12,450 nucleotides of DNA, taken from NCBI GenBank assembly GCA_049509675.1, contig JBEKZQ010000180.1:1-12450 (forward strand), written 5' to 3'. The translations under genes and the position numbers were made by a program. Shown in pieces: positions 7,080 through 12,450 of this stretch. Positions within the stretch are counted from its first letter, which is position 1. Each line of letters starts with the position of its first letter. The notes beneath the pieces were generated by a model. The model saw only the letters and a program-made list of their open reading frames with translations. It was not told the DNA's origin and searched no databases. The DNA is from JBEKZQ01 sp049509675. Its GTDB lineage: Bacteria; Planctomycetota; Planctomycetia; Pirellulales; Thermoguttaceae.

Positions 7080-7121
7080 TGGAGACGAGCGGGATCGAAC
7101 CGCCAACCCCTAGCTTGCAAA
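7080..7121 (-). tRNA. 3' half of tRNA-Ala(UGC); probable integration (att) site
   Basis: Read on the minus strand: anticodon loop TTTGCAA (7121-7115, anticodon UGC), 3' anticodon stem GCTAG, variable loop GGGTT, T arm GGCGG-TTCGATC-CCGCT (one G-T pair), acceptor strand CGTCTCC and discriminator A at 7080. Every part has the right length. The 5' half is absent: upstream of the loop the sequence reads TTACC instead of the CTAGC needed for the anticodon stem, and no D arm follows. Loss of everything 5' of the anticodon loop is the usual outcome of tyrosine-recombinase integration at a tRNA gene. The chromosome should continue to the left (tRNA 3' flank), and the element to the right. CCA is not encoded. 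Confidence 0.75.
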
Positions 7122-7161
7122 GGTAACAGTGACGTTTACGGCAGTAGCTTGCGAACCCACG

Positions 7162-8073
7162 TCAGAACGGGATGGCGTCCTGCTCTTCCACCGGTTCCGC
7201 AACTCGGCCGAAGTCCAGGATGTAGTCCGCCGCTGCGCTGGCCGCCGTGGCGGCGGTGAAGATCGCCCTATTGTCGGACTTGAGAACTTCCAGCCAGTGG
7301 CCCAGGTAGGCGGCAGCATTGTCGAGGGGGCGCTCGTTGGGGATGCCGAGGGCGGCAGTCAAGAAGGCCCCGGCAAGCTCGGCAACCAGTTCCTCGGCGG
7401 AGTAGCTCCGGTCTCCGAACCGGGCCAACTTGTCGATACGGTGCAGGCGGGACTCGTGGCCGGTCCAGTGGGCAAGCTCGTGAAGGGCGGTTGCGTAATA
7501 GGCGGCTTCGCTATCAAAAGCCGCTTTGATGGGCAACTGAATACGGTCGTTCAACGTGTCGAAGAATGCCCGGTTGCCACCGTGATGGACATCAGCGCCC
7601 GTGGCGGCAATGGCCTTTTCGGCGGGCTGGAAGTCGATGAAGTCCCGCACGGGCCGGACCACCCGAAACCGAGAGAGGGCCTCCCCACCGCATTGATCGA
7701 GATTAAAGACCGTGTACTCCCGGCAGAAGAACCGGCGATGCTCCTCGTCCTCGCCGGTGCTCTCGTTGAACATGGTTTCCGTGGTGACGTTCCAGTAAAC
7801 GATCTTGGTCCCGTGCTCGCCCCGGTTGACATGACCGCCGAGCACGTCGCCCCACTGGCGGTATGTCGCCCAGAGGTTAGACTCGTAACCGTGCTCTTCG
7901 GCCGCCGACCAGAGAAGCAGCGTGTTGATTCCCCGGTAGGGTTTGCGGCTGACCACGTTCGTCGGCAGTCCGCCGCCGATGCTTGCCCAAGGCCGTTGCC
8001 ACGGGGCTACGCCCTTTTCAAGCTGGGCGATGATCTGGTCGGTGATTCGCTTGTAGAGGTCGGCGTGATTCAT
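7162..8073 (-). CDS. ardC: ArdC-like antirestriction protein (ssDNA-binding plus zincin domains)
   Basis: A protein of 303 residues, the normal length for the family. The N-terminal domain (about 3-130) matches the ArdC N-terminal/DUF1738 type: DLYKRITDQIIAQLEKG, PWQRPW, Tyr-Arg-Gly-Ile-Asn, and the GEHGTKIVYW strand. This domain binds single-stranded DNA in the plasmid pSa protein. The C-terminal domain is a zincin-like metallopeptidase with His198-Glu-x-x-His202 in ATALHELAHWTGHESRL and a downstream acidic helix (AEELVAELAGAF, Glu232 a likely third ligand). Known ArdC proteins protect incoming DNA from restriction during transfer. AAGGAG lies 7 nt before the ATG. It is the first gene inside the proposed element, its stop only 41 bp from the tRNA fragment, and it stands alone on this strand at this place. 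Membership is clear; antirestriction activity is inferred. Confidence 0.88.
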   Translation of the reverse strand: MNHADLYKRITDQIIAQLEKGVAPWQRPWASIGGGLPTNVVSRKPYRGINTLLLWSAAEEHGYESNLWATYRQWGDVLGGHVNRGEHGTKIVYWNVTTETMFNESTGEDEEHRRFFCREYTVFNLDQCGGEALSRFRVVRPVRDFIDFQPAEKAIAATGADVHHGGNRAFFDTLNDRIQLPIKAAFDSEAAYYATALHELAHWTGHESRLHRIDKLARFGDRSYSAEELVAELAGAFLTAALGIPNERPLDNAAAYLGHWLEVLKSDNRAIFTAATAASAAADYILDFGRVAEPVEEQDAIPF

Positions 8074-8109
8074 TCTTCGGCTCCTTGTGTCAGGCGGGTT
8101 CTTTGGAAT

Positions 8110-8120
8110 GACATCAGTCG
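8110..8120 (-). promoter_or_regulatory. Upstream motif shared by ardC and the GHKL-like gene
   Basis: GACATCAGTCG here and GACATCAGCCG at 10420-10430 differ at one base. Each begins exactly 37 nt upstream of the first base of its start codon (8073 and 10383). The flanking sequence is otherwise different. It may be a promoter-proximal regulator site common to the two minus-strand units. Confidence 0.4.
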
Positions 8121-8181
8121 CCGAGGTGCGAAGTGTGCCGAGAGAAGAGGCGGACGTAGCGACCTGCTGTACCTTCTGGGC

Positions 8182-8210
8182 TTGGCAATGACCGAGGTTG
8201 GTGCTATGCT
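8182..8210 (+). promoter_or_regulatory. Sigma70-type promoter of the membrane protein gene
   Basis: TTGGCA (8182-8187, five of six consensus bases) and TATGCT (8205-8210, four of six) are separated by exactly 17 bp. Transcription would start near 8217, just upstream of AAGGAG (8227-8232) and the ATG at 8240. Confidence 0.6.
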
Positions 8211-8239
8211 GCTGTGGGCCTAACAGAAGGAGCGCTCAA

Positions 8240-8635
8240 ATGGACAACGTCAACGATACAGATCGTGCCTTTATCGCCAGGTGCGCTTTGGGGCTTTTCA
8301 TCGCTGGTCTGCTGGTGCCATTTCTCATTGAGGTGATGATCGTCACGTTCTCGGGGTCGCATGCTGCCACTGACACGGCCGCTCCACTCGCCTTGGGATT
8401 CGGTTTGATATGCGAAGTGTTGGCGTTCGTGCTGGGCATTGTTGGAAGGCGGTATGCCTCTGGAAAAACCGGCATGATTGGTGGAGCCACCACACTTGTC
8501 ATGGTTCTTGTTCTCGTTCTTGGGGCTGCAGCGTTGTTCCTGCACAGGAGGCTGGAGGTTAACAGGGCTTTCGAGAGAGCCCAGGAACACGAACGACAAG
8601 CAGAAGAAGCAGTTCGGCAGAGAGCCGGGAAGTAA
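8240..8635 (+). CDS. Small three-helix membrane protein with charged C-terminal helix
   Basis: A protein of 131 residues. The ATG at 8240 is chosen over an ATG further upstream in the same frame because AAGGAG stands 7 nt before it and a good promoter lies just ahead. Three hydrophobic segments are visible at about 15-37, 47-69 and 78-101; the last is almost entirely Leu, Val, Met and Ala. Residues 103-131 form a strongly charged helix (HRRLEVNRAFERAQEHERQ) likely to be amphipathic or coiled-coil, on the cytoplasmic side by the positive-inside rule (Arg70-71 and Arg103-104 flank TM2 and TM3). I do not recognise a family. It is the only plus-strand gene between ardC and the GHKL operon, it has its own promoter, and it is convergent with the 76-residue gene. 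A signalling, channel or toxin-like membrane role cannot be told apart. Confidence 0.72.
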   Translation: MDNVNDTDRAFIARCALGLFIAGLLVPFLIEVMIVTFSGSHAATDTAAPLALGFGLICEVLAFVLGIVGRRYASGKTGMIGGATTLVMVLVLVLGAAALFLHRRLEVNRAFERAQEHERQAEEAVRQRAGK

Positions 8636-8689
8636 GGGCCATTAGGCGGCGAAGGAACGGCGAAACGAACCACGTCAGAGAGACTTGAT

Positions 8690-8920
8690 TCAGCAGAAGT
8701 AAAAGCGGGGGCTGTCCTGATATGACAGGGAGCCGACCAATCCGTCCGACTTGCGACGAACCTCCATCGCTTCGTCAATGAAGCCGAGAACCTCGAAATC
8801 CTCTGCCAGTTGTCGCTCGTCCCAGACCTGCCGGAATACCGCTTTGAGTTCCTCCCGAGTTCTCGGCTGGGAGAGAAGTCTTTCTATGCGGCGGTGCATT
8901 TCCTTCAAAGGATCAATCAT
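8690..8920 (-). CDS. Small unknown protein, translationally coupled to the GHKL-like ATPase
   Basis: A protein of 76 residues. Its ATG (8920-8918) overlaps the TGA of the upstream 488-residue gene (8919-8917) in the arrangement ATGA, which indicates one transcript and coupled translation. Residues 3-30 and 37-55 are predicted charged helices (PLKEMHRRIERLL, REELKAVFRQVWDERQLAEDFEVLGFIDEAMEVRRK), and the last 15 residues are aromatic (YQDSPRFYFC). No known domain. Conservation of the overlap would argue that it is a partner, stabiliser or regulator of the ATPase-like protein. The convergent gene ends 54 bp away and no terminator is seen between them. Confidence 0.65.
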   Translation of the reverse strand: MIDPLKEMHRRIERLLSQPRTREELKAVFRQVWDERQLAEDFEVLGFIDEAMEVRRKSDGLVGSLSYQDSPRFYFC

Positions 8921-10383
8921 GTTGCGGCCCTCACCCTGCTCAGCTTTACGGCCAGGTCGAGAAGGTAGTTCTGGAAATCCCGGCTGTTGTCGGTTGCCCC
9001 GGTGACGAAATGGGCCAGTTCTTCCAGAGCGACGTGCAAGAGTCGGTCGGGCAAGTTTCCGACATCGGAAAGACCGGAGGGGGCCAAGTCGCCGTTAATA
9101 AAGACCGTACCGTCCCGATAATAACCATTCAACATGACCCCGCCGTCGAGGATCGACGTGAAGCACTTGACCGGCGGCTTGGCCTTGCCGTTATTAAGAC
9201 CGCACGATTCCAGGAGTTGCCAGATGAAATCGACGGCGGCTTGTGCCGAGCCGCTCGGTTCGGTTATCAATCGGCCCGATAGTTCATCGTTCGACAGCAC
9301 TTGCGCAGGCGTCTGCACACCGTAGCGGGCGGCAGCGTTAACAATTCCTTCGGGCGCTTTGACGGGCTTGTAGCCCTTGCCCTGAAGCTGCTTGGCCGTT
9401 CCCTCGCCGCTCAAGACGGCCGTTTCTCCGGCAACCTGCACAAGAGCCTCTTGCCAGTTCCGCCGCTTCCGCTCCCCTTCTTCCGTGCTGTCCCCGCAGG
9501 AGGGCTGCAAGGCGTAGGTGTCGAAGGTGAACTCCCAGACCGGCTTGTCCGAATTCAGCAGGTGGCTGAACAGGATCGCCAGCACATCCTTGTCGGCGCT
9601 TGCGAGGGCCTGGCCGCAGTGATGCCGCACATCCCAGTCGGAAGCCTTGCGGGCCTCGTCGATGGTCAGGCCGTCCAAGTTGTAGTCGAAGAGGGATTCC
9701 ATGTCGGAGGACTCGAATTCCCGCACTCGGACGCCACGGCGATAAATAACCGCTGCCTTCCGGTCGCCGAGGTTCCGATTGGCCTTCGGCAGGATGGCCT
9801 TGTCGAGGGATGCCGGTTCGGAGAAGTGGAGAAACCAGCGGCCAAGATGGTTGTAGAACTCCAGCACTTCCGGCGTCAGCGGCAGGAAGACTCGGGTATG
9901 GTCTCGCTTGGCCCGCACCCGGCTTTCATCGACAATCTCGACCTTCACGCTGCGCCAATCCCCATGTTCCCGGATCGCCCGGTCAATGGCGTTGGAGACG
10001 AACTCCCGCAGGGCCAAGGCGATACCGTTCCAGTCCTTCTCACCGTAGGACATCACGAATCCCAGGTCTTCCGTGCTGGAGCGGCTAGCCCCCGTGGTCG
10101 GATCGCTGCCGCCGTACTTGACGCAAACCCGGCCGAAATCCTTGGATGCCTTGGAGTCGGCGACGGTCTGGGGCTTGGTGAAAAAGTCGAGGCGGAGCGT
10201 GCCGCAGAACACGACCGGGGCCGCGTTGTTCCGCAGGCAGACGGCAACGCCGTGCTTGTTGCCGGAGCCGAACTGGCCGATGACACCCCGGTTGTCGCTC
10301 GTATCGGCCAAGCTGACGCCCAGCACGGTGAAGCCTTCGGGCGGGCAAACGCCGATGTTTTCGATCTTCAGATAGGCGGGCAT
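8917..10383 (-). CDS. GHKL-like ATPase with permuted motif order and a degenerate C-terminal zincin motif
   Basis: A protein of 488 residues. The N-terminus carries what looks like the nucleotide-binding core of a Bergerat-fold (GHKL) ATPase: LKIENIGV (5-12) in the place of the D-x-G-x-G motif, then VIGQFGSGNKHGVAV (34-48), close to the ATP-lid motif G-x-F-G-x-G-x-K-x-A of MORC/Hsp90/MutL relatives. An N-box helix, ALREFVSNAIDRA with Glu127 and Asn131, comes only afterwards (123-136), although it precedes the other motifs in ordinary GHKL proteins. The C-terminus (448-480) reads LLHVALEELAHFVTGATDNS, like the active helix of a metallopeptidase with Glu454 in place of the first His of HExxH. 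The middle (about 200-400) is unassigned. GGAGGAAA stands before the ATG. It heads a two-gene operon with the 76-residue protein. The function is unknown; defence, DNA processing or chaperone-like roles are all possible. Confidence 0.7.
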   Translation of the reverse strand: MPAYLKIENIGVCPPEGFTVLGVSLADTSDNRGVIGQFGSGNKHGVAVCLRNNAAPVVFCGTLRLDFFTKPQTVADSKASKDFGRVCVKYGGSDPTTGASRSSTEDLGFVMSYGEKDWNGIALALREFVSNAIDRAIREHGDWRSVKVEIVDESRVRAKRDHTRVFLPLTPEVLEFYNHLGRWFLHFSEPASLDKAILPKANRNLGDRKAAVIYRRGVRVREFESSDMESLFDYNLDGLTIDEARKASDWDVRHHCGQALASADKDVLAILFSHLLNSDKPVWEFTFDTYALQPSCGDSTEEGERKRRNWQEALVQVAGETAVLSGEGTAKQLQGKGYKPVKAPEGIVNAAARYGVQTPAQVLSNDELSGRLITEPSGSAQAAVDFIWQLLESCGLNNGKAKPPVKCFTSILDGGVMLNGYYRDGTVFINGDLAPSGLSDVGNLPDRLLHVALEELAHFVTGATDNSRDFQNYLLDLAVKLSRVRAAT

Positions 10384-10385
10384 GG

Positions 10386-10422
10386 GTCTTTCCTCCGTTC
10401 AAGGGTTGAACGGAGGAAAGAC
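10386..10422. promoter_or_regulatory. Perfect 17-bp inverted repeat over the ribosome binding site of the GHKL-like gene
   Basis: Arm 10386-10402 (GTCTTTCCTCCGTTCAA) is the exact reverse complement of arm 10406-10422, with a 3-nt loop. On the minus-strand transcript the 3' arm contains GGAGGAAA and ends 2 nt before the AUG at 10383, so the folded stem would hide the ribosome binding site. It could act as a translational lock (thermosensor, protein-bound or antisense-opened) or, as DNA, as a long palindromic operator between divergent genes. Confidence 0.75.
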
Positions 10423-10430
10423 ATCAGCCG
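10420..10430 (-). promoter_or_regulatory. Upstream motif of the GHKL-like gene, shared with ardC
   Basis: GACATCAGCCG matches the copy at 8110-8120 in 10 of 11 bases and has the same 37-nt offset from its start codon. It overlaps the outer end of the 17-bp inverted repeat by three bases. Confidence 0.4.
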
Positions 10431-10487
10431 ATGATACATACTTCTCGTGCCCCCTCCCCCAGATGGAAGGGGCTCGCCGAGCCGTTC

Positions 10488-10505
10488 GTTCGTGTTCTGC
10501 GAACT
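10488..10505. promoter_or_regulatory. Operator-like dyad 1 upstream of higBA
   Basis: GTTCG-N7-CGAAC (10488-10504) followed by T. It matches dyad 2 in 15 of 18 bases, lies exactly 30 bp (about three helical turns) upstream of it, and is placed just upstream of the -35 element. This is typical spacing for an autorepressor such as HigA binding the same DNA face twice. Confidence 0.6.
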
Positions 10506-10511
10506 TTGGCC

Positions 10512-10540
10512 TTGCCTGTTCGTACTTTGCGAACTAGAAT
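10512..10540 (+). promoter_or_regulatory. Promoter of the higBA operon with embedded dyad 2
   Basis: TTGCCT (10512-10517) and TAGAAT (10535-10540, five of six consensus bases) are 17 bp apart. Dyad 2, GTTCG-N7-CGAAC (10518-10534), fills exactly that spacer, so any protein bound there would exclude RNA polymerase. The transcript should start near 10547. Confidence 0.65.
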
Positions 10541-10573
10541 GCAATCGGATGCCGATACAAGGAGCAGCACGGA

Positions 10574-10954
10574 ATGCGAGTCATCTCGAAGCCACGGCTC
10601 AAGCAATTTTGGGAATCCCCCGGCCAAGACGACGCCGAGGGGCCGCTTCGGGCTTGGCACACTAATGTGAACAGCAAGACGGTCGCTTGGCATTCCTGGG
10701 CCGATGTGAAAGCCGATTTCAGCAGCGCAAGCCTTGTCGGTCGCTGTGTCGTCTTCAATATCGGCGGCAACAAGTATCGGCTAATTACCCGTGTTCATTA
10801 CGTAAATCAGAAAGTCTATGTCCTCAAGGTGATGACCCACAAAGAATACGATGAAAACAAGTGGAAGGACCAGTGCGGCTGCTTCGCCACGCCTCCCGAA
10901 CCGAAAGAGAAGGCGAAAGGCCCCGCTTCCAAACCTCGACGAAAAGGACATTGA
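10574..10954 (+). CDS. higB: HigB-type toxin (RelE-like mRNA interferase)
   Basis: A protein of 126 residues. It shows the HigB_toxin (PF09907) pattern from end to end: MRVISKPRLKQFW at the start, PLRAWHTNV (24-32), ADVKADFSSASLV (43-55), FNIGGNKYRLI (61-71) on the central strands, and THKEYDENKW (88-97). Relatives cleave mRNA on the ribosome and are held in check by HigA. Usual length is about 95-105; here a basic, Pro-rich extension of about 25 residues follows (101-126, with Cys-Gly-Cys, then KPRRKGH). Whether it is functional or a drifted tail cannot be seen. AAGGAG (10559-10564) lies 9 nt before the ATG. Toxin precedes antitoxin by 3 bp, the higBA order. On the element it probably supports stable maintenance or phage defence by abortive infection. 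Confidence 0.9.
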   Translation: MRVISKPRLKQFWESPGQDDAEGPLRAWHTNVNSKTVAWHSWADVKADFSSASLVGRCVVFNIGGNKYRLITRVHYVNQKVYVLKVMTHKEYDENKWKDQCGCFATPPEPKEKAKGPASKPRRKGH

Positions 10955-10957
10955 GAC

Positions 10958-11389
10958 ATGGCGACTAAGACGAAGTTTACACTGAAGGCAAAGGAGCGGG
11001 ATGCCTACCTGGAACTTGTGCAGGCGTTTCCCCTGGCATCGATCAAGTCGGATGAACATCTTGAGGCTGCACAGGTGGTCATGGATCAACTGCTTGCCAA
11101 AGGCGAACTTGACGACGGGGAAGAGATGTATCTTGACGCTCTGAGTGACCTCGTTGGTGCCTACGAGGATGAACACCACGCTATCGCACCAGCCTCGGAT
11201 GCCGACATGCTGCGTCATCTAATGGAAGCCAAGGAGGTCACGCAGACGCAACTGAGTCGAGAAACAGGAATTGCCAAGTCAACGATCTCCGAAGTGCTGG
11301 CGGGGAAGAAGGCGTTCAGTCGGCAGTTGATTCGCAAGTTTGCGGATTACTTTCGAGTTGATGTCAGCGTCCTGACGGCAAATCTGTGA
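10958..11389 (+). CDS. higA: HigA-type antitoxin with C-terminal XRE helix-turn-helix
   Basis: A protein of 143 residues, translated directly behind higB (3-bp gap; AAGGA inside the end of higB, 9 nt from the ATG). The N-terminal half (about 1-75) is helical and acidic (AYLELVQAFPLASIKSDEHL) as in the COG5499 group of HigA antitoxins, and would wrap the toxin. The C-terminal half is an XRE/Cro-type DNA-binding domain (about 83-137) with the helix-turn-helix TQTQLSRETGIAKSTISEVL at 95-114 and the typical Leu-Ala-Gly-Lys-Lys turn after it. It should neutralise HigB and repress its own promoter through the two GTTCG-N7-CGAAC dyads upstream. It is convergent with the integrase gene; the 153 bp between holds no terminator I can defend, only a short palindrome (GAAACGTTTC, 11471-11480). 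Confidence 0.9.
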   Translation: MATKTKFTLKAKERDAYLELVQAFPLASIKSDEHLEAAQVVMDQLLAKGELDDGEEMYLDALSDLVGAYEDEHHAIAPASDADMLRHLMEAKEVTQTQLSRETGIAKSTISEVLAGKKAFSRQLIRKFADYFRVDVSVLTANL

Positions 11390-11542
11390 GCCGGATTCCT
11401 GGCGATGCACGGAAACCCCATTCCTACAATCAAAGCCGGACAAGTCGGTGGAGCAAGTGGCGTTTATCATGAAACGTTTCTAGTGTCTTATGTAAGTCAC
11501 GACAGAAGCACGGCGAATGAAGATCGATCAACAACCATGTCG

Positions 11543-12394
11543 TCAATAACTCAACTTCTCCGCTGCTTCCCCCAACTGTCCCTGAGTCCGCTTGGTATAC
11601 CGGGCCGTCGTGTTGAGGTTCTCATGGCCCAAGATTTGGGCCAAGCCTACAAGGTCGTTGCCGGTGTCGGCAAGATACTGGTGTGCCATCGTGTGCCGGA
11701 GCAGGTGGGGATGCAGGCTGATGCCGGTGACGGCCGAATACTTGTCGCACAAGGCCCGGACGCCACGATCCGTCAGCGGCCCCCGTTCCCCGACGAATAC
11801 TCGGCTGGTCTGCACAGGCGGGCGAGACTCCAGGTAGGCTTGAAGCGCCCGTCGGGCCGGAAGGGGCAACGGGACCGACCGTTGCTTGTTGCCCTTGGCG
11901 AATCGGAACACCGCCGTTCCGGTACGGTCGGACAACATCAGGTCGTGCAATTCCAGGGCAACGAGGTCGCTGACCCGGCAGCCCGTGTATAAGAACAAGG
12001 AGAAGACCGCCCCGGCCCGCACGTCCTCCCGCAGTTCGACTTCCCGCAACAATCGCCGCACCGCATCCCGCTCCATTCCCTTTGGGGCAAGCTGCTGGCG
12101 ACGAAGTTCCTTGACCGGCTTGGCGGGATTTGCCTTGAGGTGGCCGTTGTCGCCGAGCCATGCGAGATACCGGCGGATGGTGACCAGGCAGCGATTGATC
12201 GTGGAGACAGCCTGCCCCTGCGCCCGGCGCAAGTGATCCTTGAAGTCGGTCACGTCCCGGACGGTGATCCGTTTGACGGCGAACGGCTCACGGTTCGCTC
12301 CCGAGAACCAAGCGGCGAACTTCCGCAGGTCGTTTCGGATCGCCCGGCGGGTGTTGGGGGCCAGGTCGTGGGCGGCGAGGTAGGTCGAGACCAA
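11543..12394 (-). CDS. Tyrosine recombinase/integrase of the element
   Basis: At least 283 residues. The N-terminal SAM-like core-binding domain (about 1-85: YLAAHDLAPNTRRAIRNDLR, later INRCLVTIRRYLAWL) is followed by the catalytic domain with all active-site residues: Arg140 in YTGCRVSDL, Lys167 in AKGNKQRSVPL, His230-x-x-Arg233 in HPHLLRHTMA, His257 in LGHENLNTT, and nucleophile Tyr266 in ARYTKR. The layout and size are XerC/D-like. The start is taken as TTG at 12394 because GGAGGA stands 7 nt before it. The frame, however, remains open to the window edge with no ATG or GTG, so a longer N-terminus beginning outside is possible. It probably drove integration at the tRNA-Ala site represented at 7080-7121 and lies toward the element's right side. 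Confidence 0.9.
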   Translation of the reverse strand: MVSTYLAAHDLAPNTRRAIRNDLRKFAAWFSGANREPFAVKRITVRDVTDFKDHLRRAQGQAVSTINRCLVTIRRYLAWLGDNGHLKANPAKPVKELRRQQLAPKGMERDAVRRLLREVELREDVRAGAVFSLFLYTGCRVSDLVALELHDLMLSDRTGTAVFRFAKGNKQRSVPLPLPARRALQAYLESRPPVQTSRVFVGERGPLTDRGVRALCDKYSAVTGISLHPHLLRHTMAHQYLADTGNDLVGLAQILGHENLNTTARYTKRTQGQLGEAAEKLSY

Positions 12395-12450
12395 CCGATT
12401 TTCCTCCGGCCCGACCGTCAGGCCCTCGAAAACATTATCGCCCGAATTCT

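Noticed and set aside
7111..7155. Direct repeat TAGCTTGC (7111-7118 and 7145-7152) as paired att core or arm sites
   Set aside because: Eight bases with a 34-bp period and little extension; too short to separate from chance.
7129..8223. 364-codon open frame on the plus strand
   Set aside because: Antisense to the clear ardC gene and crossing its start and the following gap; Gly/Val-rich without domains.
9301..10434. 377-codon open frame on the plus strand
   Set aside because: Antisense to the GHKL-like gene, which has a ribosome binding site, motifs and a coupled partner.
11471..11480. Palindrome GAAACGTTTC between higA and the integrase as a terminator
   Set aside because: A 10-bp self-complementary site cannot form a hairpin with a loop of useful size and has no T run.
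11405..11992. 195-codon open frame on the plus strand
   Set aside because: Mostly antisense to the integrase, whose active-site residues are all present.
1..12450. CRISPR array, rRNA, complete tRNA or insertion sequence
   Set aside because: No regularly spaced direct repeats, no rRNA-like sequence, only half a tRNA, and no transposase gene with terminal inverted repeats were seen.

Overview
The window is GC-rich bacterial DNA that looks planctomycetal (Pirellulales-like). The reasons are secreted proteins with autotransporter-type beta repeats and a PEP-CTERM-like tail, secreted carbohydrate-active and beta-helix proteins, intergenic repeats built of nested hairpins, and two stubs with the N-terminus typical of planctomycete serine/threonine kinases (a Gln-Phe-Val core after a short leader). 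The assignment rests on pattern recognition, not on a marker gene.

Left part, 1-7080, is taken to be resident chromosome. In order it holds: the 3' end of a beta-repeat surface/secreted protein whose sorting tail looks degraded (1-831); a secreted right-handed beta-helix protein (904-2151); a structured intergenic repeat (2229-2334); a secreted transglutaminase-like protein with a visible Cys-His-Asp triad (2362-4275); the head and tail of an SGNH-type hydrolase in different frames (4277-4484); a 26-bp inverted repeat (4538-4604); a kinase N-terminal stub behind a good promoter (4816-4935); a GH16 glycoside hydrolase with its catalytic middle missing (4990-5491); a secreted unknown protein on the minus strand (5618-6622); and a second kinase-like stub (6851-7066). 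Four or five decayed genes lie in about 7 kb, so this chromosomal stretch is eroding.

Right part, 7080-12450, looks like an integrative element. Its left edge is the 3' half of a tRNA-Ala(UGC) on the minus strand, from the anticodon loop to the discriminator base, which is what site-specific integration into a tRNA gene leaves behind. A tyrosine recombinase (11543-12394, minus) lies at the right side of the window. Between them are an ArdC-like antirestriction protein, a three-helix membrane protein with its own sigma70-type promoter, a two-gene minus-strand operon (a GHKL-like ATPase with its motifs in permuted order and a degenerate C-terminal zincin motif, translationally coupled to a 76-residue unknown), and a HigB-HigA toxin-antitoxin pair whose promoter carries two dyad operators 30 bp apart. 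The other end of the element is beyond the window.

The most unusual item is the 488-residue ATPase/zincin-like protein. Its ribosome binding site lies inside a perfect 17-bp inverted repeat, and it shares an upstream motif at the same distance with ardC. ArdC, this protein and HigBA together suggest an accessory module for establishment, maintenance or defence; that role is inference.
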